A stretch of 64,000 bases of DNA from Bacillota bacterium (lineage in GTDB: Bacteria; Bacillota_I; Bacilli_A; Izemoplasmatales; Hujiaoplasmataceae). Below the pieces are notes generated by a model. It was given only the letters and a program-made list of their open reading frames with translations, made no database searches and was not told the origin of the DNA. Below are positions 32,001 through 39,531 of the stretch, piece after piece; position 1 is the stretch's first letter; each line of letters begins with the position of its first letter. The translations under genes and the position numbers were made by a program. Where the stretch lies: positions 1 to 64,000 of the forward strand of contig JAHIRM010000005.1 of the NCBI GenBank assembly GCA_018818595.1, written 5' to 3'.

Positions 32001-32186
32001 ATTGTTATAGAAACTATTGTTAATTAAAATAATTAAGATGTCAATGACAAACAAAACAGTAAAAACAAGAAAAGCAATAAGTAAAAAAGTTTTTTTCTTA
32101 CTCGAAAACGTTTCTTCAATATAAGCGTGAAACTTATTAGAAAAATTTTTCATTCTCTCTTTGCGTCTATTTTTTTTGTCTTCCAT
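29058..32186 (-). CDS. YfhO family membrane protein (probable GT-C sugar transferase)
   Basis: A very large integral membrane protein (1042 residues) with a dozen or so helices in the first ~520 residues, an extracellular C-terminal portion rich in aromatic and acidic residues, and a final helix near residue 1010. An early loop has NFSDDVIQYY, reminiscent of the acidic catalytic loop of GT-C enzymes. In Bacillus, CsbB and YfhO together with a GtcA-type flippase glycosylate lipoteichoic acid. The same three families are adjacent and overlapping here. The acceptor polymer in this organism is unknown. Confidence 0.88.
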   Translation of the reverse strand: MEDKKNRRKERMKNFSNKFHAYIEETFSSKKKTFLLIAFLVFTVLFVIDILIILINNSFYNNFSDDVIQYYSIMCDFIAQVKDGTISWFNLNNYLGASIFSDVYYVPLDIFTFITFIFSYVMPTEIAYSTTELIKILAGVLIFAYYFSLQGMKNRTIFWMSMIYFISGGTVSFMAFPVFLSMVFYLPLSLVVIHFFFHKKRWIVPLFTMALIFYDFYLGYTVLAFISVMFLVEYFKRPNFRLLNFIKEGILFLGLLLLGVAMSLVILYPSVLYILQDTYRPEGTFDPVLFNFGPIEIELFQPEIYIRMLAKIFTEQKPIGFYGFTDDYKIEHVSLYISIIGFAYMSYIFFMRGRISKVYKTTLVVGLVFMIFPIFSRIFSGTPDFPYTRWINMFPIVMIMILAHVFDEFGFEKVKMKYFTISLACMFIADALLIIYYIKKLSLDVTYISRDVLTADTILMGVAGIVMILILIFGWMKKHKYIKWLFWMEFAIGIVYIYSGPFSIPNKIDSFQTMNSIDEYLNEVLDQDEFYRVYVDLERFDVEKFNFNRMTSFPTNTEIFHSWSDKETNLIGYLLFNTWEYQTKEKLEIQAIYLNQFLGYKYILVNSNTPYYFDSEFYQLKYANTEYQLYEILNSKPFQVYESYAVNSEYTEKYYNDLQSQKILLVSALIDAETYDTELLNLNNYELDGKVAQRAITAYSTIDSAEAIVTEGIASDIERIFYQYDNEEMGVNFDQGAIYIKVSGLNINSYGEVFMEFADGDRKACEIQPDQAHQVKCEFWEEPAYIYFEATEDFNSSKTLIYRSERAIDGAAYLVYDFSDALISDSGLLNYQIRNRNNNLHKTFLAFDRVFAVDDFGNEIESYPGYYYFESAPNVLYVFKTGDMYSQPDLFNLSLDYSFDDLSDYRDMIASSLSENESLTIAHSKINLSYDRISVSTYDQLIVIPVAYSEEWVFTSETKYETLSASGGFLGIIIPEGVNSIDIQLKFVPKGLKLGALGSLAGILIYGAIFIPTCLIERNKKKSKTILEMNKDEANNDYSSLI

Positions 32187-32219
32187 TTGAGTACCTCATT
32201 TTTCCTAAATGGTTGATTT

Positions 32220-32225
32220 ATTATA
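32220..32225 (-). promoter_or_regulatory. -10 element of the yfhO-gtrB-gtrA operon
   Basis: Minus-strand TGATATAAT, an extended -10, lies about 35 bases before the YfhO start. Confidence 0.5.
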
Positions 32226-32291
32226 TCATATTTGAAGTTTTTTTTATAGATTATTTTTTTTGATTTGTTAGGTATATCTAATAGTTTGATA

Positions 32292-32297
32292 TATAAT
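32292..32297 (+). promoter_or_regulatory. -10 element of hflX
   Basis: Plus-strand TATAAT lies 18 bases before the hflX ATG, overlapping the region of the AAGGTG site; the -35 is poor. Confidence 0.4.
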
Positions 32298-32314
32298 ATG
32301 GATAAGGTGATAAT

Positions 32315-33556
32315 ATGGAAAAAGCAATTTTAGTAGGTTTAGATATCGGGTTTCGCCAAGAGTTTCAAGATTCAATGGAAGAATTAAAGAATTTAGCTGA
32401 AGCATGTAACATTGAAGTATTGTCTATTTTAACTCAAAAAGCAGATTCTCCAACTGCTAATTTTTATATTGGAAAAGGCAAAGTTGAAGAACTAAAACAA
32501 TTAATAACCACTTTAGATGCAAATGTAGTGGTTTTTGATGACGAATTAAGCCCTAGCCATATTCGAAATCTAGAAAAGGCTTTGGAAATTAAAGTAATTG
32601 ATCGAACAATTCTAATCTTAGATATTTTTGCTAGTAGAGCTAAAACAAAAGAAGCAATGTTGCAAGTCGAATTAGCCCAATCCATGTATATGTTACCAAG
32701 AGTTATTGGTTTATACAAATCATTATCAAGGCAAAAAAGTGGAACAGGATCTAAAGGACCCGGAGAACAACAATTAGAATTGGATCGAAGATTATTGAGA
32801 GATAATATTACAAGATTAAAACACGAATTAAAAGAAGCGGTTGTTATTAGAAGAACTCAAAGAGAAAAACGGAAGAAAACCGATATCCCAACCGTTGCAT
32901 TGACAGGATATACTAATTCAGGAAAATCTACTTTAATGAACACTCTTCTTTCGTTTTCAATTGTAAATCAAGAGAAATACGTGTTTGAAAAAGATATGTT
33001 ATTTGCTACTTTAGAAACACAAACAAGAAACATAACGCTTGAAAATAATCACTCTTTTTTAATAACAGATACCGTGGGTTTTATCTCAAAATTGCCACAT
33101 CATTTAATAGAAGCTTTTAAATCTACTTTAGAAGAAATTAAAGAAGCGTCTCTAATTCTTCACGTCATTGACTTATCTAACCCGCATTTTTTAAAACAAA
33201 TTGAAGTAGTCAAATTCGTTTTAAAAGAAATGGGGATTGAAAACATTCCGTTGATTTATGTTTATAATAAAATTGACTTATGTCAAGACTTACCTATTAT
33301 AGAAACTCAACCTTCAATTTATGTTAGTGCTTTAAAAAACATATATCTTGATCGATTGCTTGAACTAATGAATAAAACATTATTTCCTAATATTCATAAG
33401 GTACATATGCTTCTACCATTTGACAAAGGTCAAATTTATAATTTTTTGAAAGAAAATGCAAATATACTAGAAACAGAATATCTAAATGAAGGAATTTTTT
33501 TCACAGTTGAATTAAACGAATCTCAATACTTGAAGTACTCAGAATATATCAAATAA
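32315..33556 (+). CDS. hflX: Ribosome-dissociating GTPase HflX
   Basis: A 413-residue HflX. The N-terminal HflX domain ends in the conserved SGTGSKGPGEQQLE block with RRLLRDNI, followed by a coiled coil and the G domain: GYTNSGKST at about residue 201, DTVGFI, and the NKID motif near residue 320. It splits stalled or hibernating ribosomes under stress. The ATG follows AAGGTGATAAT. Monocistronic on the plus strand, with a terminator at 33597. Confidence 0.96.
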   Translation: MEKAILVGLDIGFRQEFQDSMEELKNLAEACNIEVLSILTQKADSPTANFYIGKGKVEELKQLITTLDANVVVFDDELSPSHIRNLEKALEIKVIDRTILILDIFASRAKTKEAMLQVELAQSMYMLPRVIGLYKSLSRQKSGTGSKGPGEQQLELDRRLLRDNITRLKHELKEAVVIRRTQREKRKKTDIPTVALTGYTNSGKSTLMNTLLSFSIVNQEKYVFEKDMLFATLETQTRNITLENNHSFLITDTVGFISKLPHHLIEAFKSTLEEIKEASLILHVIDLSNPHFLKQIEVVKFVLKEMGIENIPLIYVYNKIDLCQDLPIIETQPSIYVSALKNIYLDRLLELMNKTLFPNIHKVHMLLPFDKGQIYNFLKENANILETEYLNEGIFFTVELNESQYLKYSEYIK

Positions 33557-33596
33557 CTCTATTTATGTAAACCAAAAACGTTCCTTTTTTATTGGT

Positions 33597-33628
33597 AAAG
33601 CTCATTAGCGTCTGCTAATGAGCTTTTT
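33597..33628. terminator. Bidirectional terminator between hflX and dusB
   Basis: A perfect 13-bp stem (AAAGCTCATTAGC / GCTAATGAGCTTT) with loop GTCT and a short T run. The genes are convergent. Confidence 0.85.
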
Positions 33629-33631
33629 AAT

Positions 33632-34606
33632 TTAAGTTAATTCGGAAAAAAATTCATTTAGTATTTTTCGTAATTCTTTTTCTGTTTTTGCATTTGCAAT
33701 TTTATTTTTTGTAAGCGAGGCGTTCTTAAGCCCTTTTAAATACCAAGGCCCATGACTTCTCATTTCTAAAACCGCTATTTTTTCCCCTTTTAGTTGAATT
33801 AGTTTTTCGAAATGTTTAAATAACCATTCTTTTTTCTCTTCGACTAAAATCGTTTCATTAAATACTCCGGTTTCTAAATAATCGACTGTTTGTTTAATAA
33901 TCCATGGGTTACCTAGAATTCCTCTTCCAATCATAACTGCATCACATTTTGTTTCTTCTAACATTTTCAAAGCATCGTATGGAGTTAAAATGTCTCCATT
34001 CCCAATTACGGGAATGTTAACCGCTTCTTTTACTTGTCTAATAATATCCCAGTTTGCTTCTCCTGAATACATTTGACTTTTGGTTCTTCCATGAATTGCG
34101 ATTGCACTAGCTCCTGCTCTTTCAATTTGCTTAGCAACTTCTACTGCATTCACGTTTGATAAATCCCATCCACTTCTTATTTTTACGGTGACCGGTTTTG
34201 ATACCGAAGCAACAATAGAAGATACGATTTCATATACTTTTAAAGGTTCTAACAACAACTTTGATCCCGAATCTGATTTAATAACTTTTGTGACAGGACA
34301 TCCCATATTAATATCAATAATATCTGCATTGGTTTCTATATCAATTCTTTTAGCGGCTTCTACCAAACTAGATACGTCACTTCCAAAAATTTGTAAAGAA
34401 ATGGGTTTTTCTTCATCGGTTATTGAAAGCATTCCAAGTGTTTTTTGATTATTATATCCTAACCCTTTATCTGAAATCATTTCAGTGTAAATTAATCCTG
34501 CACCAAATTCTTTAACAATTAATCGAAACGCTTGATTTGTTACTCCAGCCATTGGAGCAACCACAACTTGATTTGCAATCTCAACGTTTCCAATTTTCCA
34601 TTTCAT
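33632..34606 (-). CDS. dusB: tRNA-dihydrouridine synthase
   Basis: A DusB-type flavoenzyme that reduces uridines in tRNA. From the ATG at 34606 it has 324 residues, starting MKWKIGNVEI then VVAPMAGVTNQAFR. NMGCPVTKV near residue 100 includes the catalytic Cys, and IAIHGRT and GNGDI follow. A longer in-frame reading to 34717 crosses the promoter and has no family similarity. The ATG at 34624 would be almost leaderless relative to the -10 at 34629. Confidence 0.95.
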   Translation of the reverse strand: MKWKIGNVEIANQVVVAPMAGVTNQAFRLIVKEFGAGLIYTEMISDKGLGYNNQKTLGMLSITDEEKPISLQIFGSDVSSLVEAAKRIDIETNADIIDINMGCPVTKVIKSDSGSKLLLEPLKVYEIVSSIVASVSKPVTVKIRSGWDLSNVNAVEVAKQIERAGASAIAIHGRTKSQMYSGEANWDIIRQVKEAVNIPVIGNGDILTPYDALKMLEETKCDAVMIGRGILGNPWIIKQTVDYLETGVFNETILVEEKKEWLFKHFEKLIQLKGEKIAVLEMRSHGPWYLKGLKNASLTKNKIANAKTEKELRKILNEFFSELT

Positions 34607-34628
34607 ACCATCAACTACTTTCATTATG

Positions 34629-34634
34629 ATTATA
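34629..34634 (-). promoter_or_regulatory. -10 element of dusB
   Basis: Minus-strand TATAAT is 22 bases before the chosen dusB start, giving a very short leader. Confidence 0.5.
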
Positions 34635-34663
34635 TAATAGGCTCTCATAAAAAACAAAACAAT

Positions 34664-34690
34664 TTGAATATTATAGGAATATGATATAAT
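34664..34690 (+). promoter_or_regulatory. Promoter of hslO
   Basis: TTGAAT (34664-34669) and extended TGATATAAT (34682-34690) precede the AGGAAGTG ribosome site. The promoter appears intact although the gene is interrupted. Confidence 0.55.
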
Positions 34691-34711
34691 ACTTTTCAGG
34701 AAGTGATGATT

Positions 34712-35578
34712 ATGCAAGACTATTTAGTAAAGGCGATTGCTTTTGATGGAATGGCGAGAATTTACGTTGCAAAAACAACTGATTTAGTTGAAAAAGCGAG
34801 AAAAATTCACGATTCATAGCCAGCTGCTACAGCGGCATTTGGCAGAGTTTTAACTGCTTCAGTTATCATGGGAGCAATGTCTAAAGAAAATCAAACGCTA
34901 TTGATTCAAATTGATGGCAGTGGTCCGGTTGGAAAAATCATCACTAAAGCAAATGCTCAAGGAGAAGTTAAAGGTTTCATTACAAACCCTCATGTACATG
35001 CATCAACTAAAGAAGACAAATTGGCCGTTGGTTATGTAGTTGGTACTAATGGGTTTATTCGCATAACTAAAGATTTAAAAGTCAAAGAACTATTTACATC
35101 TAGTGCTAAATTACAAACCGGAGAAATAGGAGATGATTTTACCTATTATTTTATGGTGAGCGAACAAATTCCATCTTCAGTCGGCCTTGGAGTATTGGTA
35201 AATGATGATAACTCCGTTCTAGCAAGTGGAGGCTTTATTCTTCAGGTCTTACCTGGTGCAACCGATGAAATTATCCAAACGATAGAAACTAATATTTTAT
35301 CTATGAAATCAATCAGCAGTTTAATTCAATCAGGATTTACTCCGGAGGAAATCGTAAAGGAAATCACGAAAGGAAATCACGAATTTATGGAAACTATGAA
35401 TCTTCAGTACATTTGTGATTGCAACCAAGAACGATTTGCTAAAGGGATTTTTTCGCTCGGAAAATCCGAGATAGAAGACATGATTAAGCAAAACGAACCA
35501 ATTGAAATTACCTGTGAATTTTGCAAAAAAAATTACTTTTTTACTGTAGAAGATTTAAAAAAGTTTATTTCTTTATAA
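34712..35578 (+). pseudogene. hslO: Hsp33 redox chaperone gene interrupted by an in-frame TAG
   Basis: Reading from the ATG at 34712 (AGGAAGTG upstream) gives MQDYLVKAIAFDGMARIYVA, the normal start of Hsp33. Codon 36 at 34817-34819 is TAG. In Hsp33 homologues the residues here read HDTWP or HGTWP; here they read HDS-stop-P, so a TGG Trp codon appears changed to TAG by one base. The frame then stays open to 35578 with all other features kept, including GDDFTYYF and the zinc-binding CDC...CEFC. It may be a recent nonsense mutation, readthrough, or a sequence error. A shorter product from ATG 34868 would lack the first 52 residues. Confidence 0.9.
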
Positions 35579-35597
35579 AAATAAAAATTATCTATTA

Positions 35598-35631
35598 AAA
35601 AAAGCGAAAAGACTTTAATTTTCGCTTTTTT
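35598..35631. terminator. Bidirectional terminator between hslO and the YerC-like gene
   Basis: A 13-bp perfect stem (AAAAAAGCGAAAA / TTTTCGCTTTTTT) serves both convergent genes. Confidence 0.85.
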
Positions 35632-35637
35632 ATATAA

Positions 35638-35934
35638 CTATTTGGTTTCTAATTTTTTTAAGATGTAATGATAGCCATCTGCTCCATACAATAAAGATTT
35701 ATTTACTCGGCTAATCGTTGCAGAAGATGCGTGGGTTTCAGATTCAATCATTTGATAAGGGATTTTTGCATGCAACATTTTTGCGACTTTAATTCTTTGC
35801 CCCATTTCTTGAAGCTCGTTTATCGTACATAAATCCTCAAAAAAACGATAACATTCGTCTTTTTCTTTTAACAGTAAAATGGCATCAAATAGTAAATCAA
35901 TATCTGCATTCGCAAACTTCGATTTATAAGTCAT
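35638..35934 (-). CDS. TrpR/YerC/YecD family DNA-binding protein
   Basis: A 98-residue all-helical protein of the TrpR-like YerC/YecD family. The segment TINELQEMGQRIKVAKML and then ESETHASSATISRVNKSL form the helix-turn-helix. The family is common in Bacillota, with no firmly known target. It starts at 35934 after AGGGGTG and is transcribed alone, downstream of glnA but separated from it by 85 bases. Confidence 0.9.
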   Translation of the reverse strand: MTYKSKFANADIDLLFDAILLLKEKDECYRFFEDLCTINELQEMGQRIKVAKMLHAKIPYQMIESETHASSATISRVNKSLLYGADGYHYILKKLETK

Positions 35935-36019
35935 TATATCACCCCTATTGAATCATTATATCATGAATATGATAAAGTAAAAAAGATGCTTTTCAAAAAA
36001 TGAAGAGCATCTTATATTT

Positions 36020-37360
36020 TTAGATTACTTTTATGTATCTTTTAATTTCCCACTCTGTAACCGCGCTTCTAAATTCGTCCCATTCTCTCGTTTTTAATTC
36101 AACAAATTTTTCAAAAATATGGTTGCCTAAAGCTTCTTTAATCAAATCGTCTTCTTTTAAAACATCTAGTGCTTCCTTTAAATTATCTGGTAAATTTTTA
36201 ACACCAAGTGCTTTTCTTTCTTCTGCCGTCTTTTCGAATAGGTTTTCATTTACAGGCCCAATAAGTGGAAGATTGTTTTCAATTCCATCTAATCCAGCTG
36301 CTAAAATAACTGCCATAGCTAAATAAGGATTCGAAGAAGTATCAACACTTCTAATTTCAGTTCTGGTTGTTAAACCTCTTGTGGCAGGAATTCGTACCAT
36401 TACACTCCTATTGTGTTCAGACCAAGACACATAACAAGGAGCTTCATATCCTGGAACCAATCGTTTGTAAGAATTAACTGTAGGATTGGTTATAGCACAA
36501 AAACTTCTAGAATGTGTTAAAATTCCAGTTAACCATTGACGACAAATAAGACTTAGCCCCATTGGATCTTTAGAATCATAAAATGCATTGTTTCCATCTA
36601 AATCAGCTAAAGAACAATTTGTATGCATTCCAGATCCGTTTATTTTAGCAATCGGTTTTGGCATAAACGTCGCATGAAGACCATGTCTTCTTGCGATGTT
36701 TTTTACAACCAACTTAAATGTTTGTACATTATCACACGCTTCAACAATATTTGAAAATTGAAAGTTAATTTCGTTTTGTCCTGGGGCCACTTCATGATGA
36801 GAAGCCTCCATTGTAAATCCAATTCGTTCTAATTCCAAAACAATATCTCTTCTGCAGTCTCCAGCACCATCCATTGGTGATAAATCAAAATATCCACCAT
36901 TATCAGTAACATCCATTGTAATTTCGCCTTTTTCATCTAGTTTAAAAAGGAAAAATTCTGGTTCAAATCCGATGTTCAATGTAGAAAAACCTAATTTTTT
37001 CATTTTTAAAGCTACTCGTTTTAAATTTGATCTTGGATCTGCATCAGATGCTTTTCCATTTGGAGTATAAACATCACAAATAAGTCTAGCAACTTTTCCA
37101 TATGTCGTTTCTTCCCAGTTAAGAATTAACCACGTATTATAATCTGGGCGCAAATACATGTCCGCTTCCATAATTCTAACAAAACCCTCTATAGAAGATC
37201 CATCAAACATTACTTTTCCATCTAGTGCTGTTTCCAATCTTCCTACAGGTACTTCAACGCTTTTAATGGTTCCATTAATGTCAGTAAACATTAATCGAAT
37301 GTATCTAACGTTTTCTTCTAAAGCATTTCTTAAAATTTCTTCTTTTGTCCTTTTAATCAT
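36020..37360 (-). CDS. glnA: Glutamine synthetase, type I
   Basis: A 446-residue GSI of the Bacillus (alpha) size class, joining ammonia to glutamate. Visible are DGSSIEGFVRI, the beta-Asp/Glu metal site EVAPGQNEINF, NGSGMHTN near residue 235, NPTVNSYKRLVPG and the NRSVMVRIP block. The feedback-type loop with Arg in GFVRI matches enzymes controlled by glutamine. The ribosome site (AAGAAAAG) is weak. There is no glnR upstream. Instead a structured leader and an ANTAR regulator gene precede it, suggesting RNA-level control. Confidence 0.97.
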   Translation of the reverse strand: MIKRTKEEILRNALEENVRYIRLMFTDINGTIKSVEVPVGRLETALDGKVMFDGSSIEGFVRIMEADMYLRPDYNTWLILNWEETTYGKVARLICDVYTPNGKASDADPRSNLKRVALKMKKLGFSTLNIGFEPEFFLFKLDEKGEITMDVTDNGGYFDLSPMDGAGDCRRDIVLELERIGFTMEASHHEVAPGQNEINFQFSNIVEACDNVQTFKLVVKNIARRHGLHATFMPKPIAKINGSGMHTNCSLADLDGNNAFYDSKDPMGLSLICRQWLTGILTHSRSFCAITNPTVNSYKRLVPGYEAPCYVSWSEHNRSVMVRIPATRGLTTRTEIRSVDTSSNPYLAMAVILAAGLDGIENNLPLIGPVNENLFEKTAEERKALGVKNLPDNLKEALDVLKEDDLIKEALGNHIFEKFVELKTREWDEFRSAVTEWEIKRYIKVI

Positions 37361-37460
37361 TTTTCTTTTCTTATAACGCCTGAAGACAATGCAAACGCAC
37401 TCTTAAGCCCGTTACAACCTTTCGTTTTTAAAAGACGCCATTGTCTTTTATATTTAGGGT
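37361..37460 (-). promoter_or_regulatory. Structured glnA leader with an ANTAR-type hexaloop hairpin
   Basis: The leader transcript starts near 37456. Its first element is a perfect 8-bp stem, UAAAAGAC / GUCUUUUA (37443-37450 and 37429-37436), closing the hexaloop AAUGGC: A at position 1, G at position 4. A rival 9-bp pairing joins AAGACAAUG (37439-37447) with CAUUGUCUU (37383-37391) and cannot coexist with it. A second hexaloop is only weakly supported (candidates with 3-4 bp stems). I see no U-run terminator before the start codon, so control might act on translation or by another route. It matches no riboswitch I know. Confidence 0.6.
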
Positions 37461-37462
37461 TC

Positions 37463-37490
37463 ATTATACTCGGTTTCTAATATTAATCAA
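37463..37490 (-). promoter_or_regulatory. glnA promoter
   Basis: Minus-strand TTGATT (37485-37490), 16 bases, then TATAAT (37463-37468). The -35 overlaps the stop of the ANTAR gene. This gives glnA its own transcript with a leader of about 95 bases. Confidence 0.7.
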
Positions 37491-38049
37491 TATCTTTTAT
37501 CTTTTTTTCTTTTAAAATAAAGCCACAAGCATCATACTTACTTATTTGGTTATTCATAGCAATCTGAATAATTTTTTGATGGGATTCATTCTCTGAAAGC
37601 CCTAAACTCATAAGGTATTTCTTACATTTACTCATAATCTTTTCTGTTAAAAGTTGTGAAGACAATTTTTTGTTTTCTTGAATCAGTTTTTCGGTTTCGT
37701 TCAATCTCTTCGAAAAAAGAGAAAGAACTAGTGGCAGTTCAATATCCATTTTTAATTCTTCGATTTGCATAAAATTAGGGTGATTCATAAATTTGTGAAA
37801 ATTTCCCGATCCTGAATTCATAGAAATATATATAATTGGAATCACATTTAAAATTAATAGATTTTCAATAAATGGATGAAGTCCTATCAATCTGTAGGAA
37901 GAATGAACTACTAAAGTACTATATCTCATCAAATCTTCTTTTTTGATTGGATGCTTTACCAAATCAAATGAAATTCTTTTATCTGTCAGTAATCGGTTTA
38001 TTCGAATGCTAAGCAATCCATCTTCAATGCAAACAAGAATTTTATTCAT
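37483..38049 (-). CDS. ANTAR-domain RNA-binding regulator with pseudo-receiver
   Basis: A 188-residue protein of the size of EutV and AmiR. The last ~60 residues fit the ANTAR three-helix domain: after a coiled coil ([12 protein letters not shown]) come [17 protein letters not shown] and [12 protein letters not shown]. The N-terminal ~115 residues look like a receiver fold, but the usual phospho-Asp is not evident where expected (VVHSSY), so it is probably not phosphorylated. It overlaps the end of glyA by eight bases and lies directly upstream of the glnA leader. ANTAR proteins bind paired hexaloop hairpins; glnA-linked ANTAR regulators (NitR) are known in clostridia. Confidence 0.8.
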   Translation of the reverse strand: MNKILVCIEDGLLSIRINRLLTDKRISFDLVKHPIKKEDLMRYSTLVVHSSYRLIGLHPFIENLLILNVIPIIYISMNSGSGNFHKFMNHPNFMQIEELKMDIELPLVLSLFSKRLNETEKLIQENKKLSSQLLTEKIMSKCKKYLMSLGLSENESHQKIIQIAMNNQISKYDACGFILKEKKIKDID

Positions 38050-39292
38050 TTTGATATGGTAATGGGTGGTTATCAGTAAGTATTTTTACTCGTCTTATCA
38101 CGTCTGTTAAAATCTCGATATTTGTTGGATTGCTTAATGCATTATCAATCAAAATTGCGACCTCTTCAAAGTCAGTTTCGTTAAAGCCTCTTGTAGTCAT
38201 CGCCGGGGTTCCAAGTCTAATTCCGCTAGCAATAAATGGTTTTTGAGTGTCATAAGGAATCGTATTCTTATTACAAGTTATATTGACACTATCCAGTAAA
38301 TTTTCAGCCTTTTTACCTGTTAAATTCGTTTTTGATAAAACATCTAATAATAATAAGTGATTATCGGTACCTTGAGACACCACGTGGTATCCTAATTCCA
38401 TAAATTTATTTGCAAATGCTTTAGCATTTTTAACTACTTGTCTTTGATATTCATTAAATTCTTCGGTCAACGCTTCTTTAAAAGCGACTGCTTTTGCTGC
38501 AATAATATGCATTAAAGGTCCGCCTTGAATTCCGGGAAATATCACTTTATCAACTTTTTTTGCAATCTCTTCGTTATTCGTAAGAATAATTCCACCTCGA
38601 GGCCCTCGTAATGTTTTATGTGTTGTGGAAGTAACAATATCCGCAACTTCACAAGGATTTGGATGAAGCTTAGCTGCAACAAGCCCTGCAATATGGGCCA
38701 TATCAACCATCAATAATGCTCCAACAGAATCTGCGATTTCTCTAAAGCGTTTGAAATCTAATGTTCTTGGGTATGCACTTGCGCCTGCGACAATTAATTT
38801 TGGTTTTATTTCTAATGCTTGTCTTGCTAGATCATCATAATCTATCATTTCGGTGTTCTTATTCACAAAATAAGGATGAAATTCATAATCAATTCCACTA
38901 AAATTAAGGGGATGTCCATGTGTTAAATGTCCCCCCTGATCAAGAGCCATTCCCATAACTATGTCTCCTGCCTCTAATACAGCTCGATAAGCCGCCATAT
39001 TTGCAGTTGATCCAGAATGCGCTTGAACATTTGCGAATTTTACTTTAAATAATTCTTTTACCCTATCTCTAGCGAGTGTTTCAACTTCATCAACAAATTC
39101 ACAACCTCCATAATATCTTTTGCCGGGATATCCTTCAGCGTATTTATTTGTCAACACACTTCCATCTGCACTCAAAACTGCTTCAGAAACAAAGTTTTCT
39201 GATGCGATTAATTCGATATGAGATTGTTGTCTTTCTAGCTCTTTGTGAATTAGTAATGCAATTTCATTGTCTACTTCAATCAATTTTTTCAT
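38042..39292 (-). CDS. glyA: Serine hydroxymethyltransferase
   Basis: A 416-residue PLP enzyme that makes glycine and 5,10-methylene-THF from serine. Typical blocks are [23 protein letters not shown], the aldimine lysine in [13 protein letters not shown] near residue 228, and the C-terminal [12 protein letters not shown]. It starts at 39292 after AGGAG, with a TATAAT at 39349-39354. The ANTAR gene follows with an overlap and no ribosome site of its own, so the two are coupled. Confidence 0.98.
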   Translation of the reverse strand: MKKLIEVDNEIALLIHKELERQQSHIELIASENFVSEAVLSADGSVLTNKYAEGYPGKRYYGGCEFVDEVETLARDRVKELFKVKFANVQAHSGSTANMAAYRAVLEAGDIVMGMALDQGGHLTHGHPLNFSGIDYEFHPYFVNKNTEMIDYDDLARQALEIKPKLIVAGASAYPRTLDFKRFREIADSVGALLMVDMAHIAGLVAAKLHPNPCEVADIVTSTTHKTLRGPRGGIILTNNEEIAKKVDKVIFPGIQGGPLMHIIAAKAVAFKEALTEEFNEYQRQVVKNAKAFANKFMELGYHVVSQGTDNHLLLLDVLSKTNLTGKKAENLLDSVNITCNKNTIPYDTQKPFIASGIRLGTPAMTTRGFNETDFEEVAILIDNALSNPTNIEILTDVIRRVKILTDNHPLPYQNE

Positions 39293-39348
39293 ATGCGTTC
39301 TCCTACTTTTTCGATCTAGTATTACTTCCTTGTCTTACTACAAACACA

Positions 39349-39354
39349 ATTATA
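39349..39354 (-). promoter_or_regulatory. -10 element of the glyA-ANTAR operon
   Basis: Minus-strand TGATATAAT, an extended -10, is about 57 bases before the glyA start. The 240-base gap between glyA and the GH16 gene holds this promoter and the GH16 terminator, and nothing else that I can identify. Confidence 0.5.
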
Positions 39355-39445
39355 TCATGAGTACTAAATTAATGAGTAATCATTTTTTTGCCCCAATATT
39401 ATATTTTAAAATTTATAAACAACTATTCAATCTTCTTTAAATAAA

Positions 39446-39483
39446 AGATGTAGCGAAAAATACAATCGCTACATCTAAAAAGT
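39446..39483 (-). terminator. Terminator of the GH16 lipoprotein gene
   Basis: A perfect 10-bp stem (AGATGTAGCG / CGCTACATCT) with an 11-base loop. On the minus strand it is followed by TTTTATTT. Confidence 0.7.
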
Positions 39484-39531
39484 ATTAAGTTTTCATGGTC
39501 AACAGAAAAGATTTTTACTTAAAGAAATTAT

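Noticed and set aside
32315-34700. Signs of a mobile element around the plus-strand genes
   Set aside because: hflX and hslO are core genes with ordinary promoters and terminators. No transposase, integrase or flanking direct repeats are seen.
34712-35578. TAG reassigned to an amino acid
   Set aside because: uvrA ends with TAG at the normal family length, followed by a terminator, so the hslO TAG is better seen as a local change.
37361-37460. Known riboswitch or T-box in front of glnA
   Set aside because: I could match no T-box sequence, glutamine riboswitch or other core motif that I know. The ANTAR-type hairpin explains the structure better.
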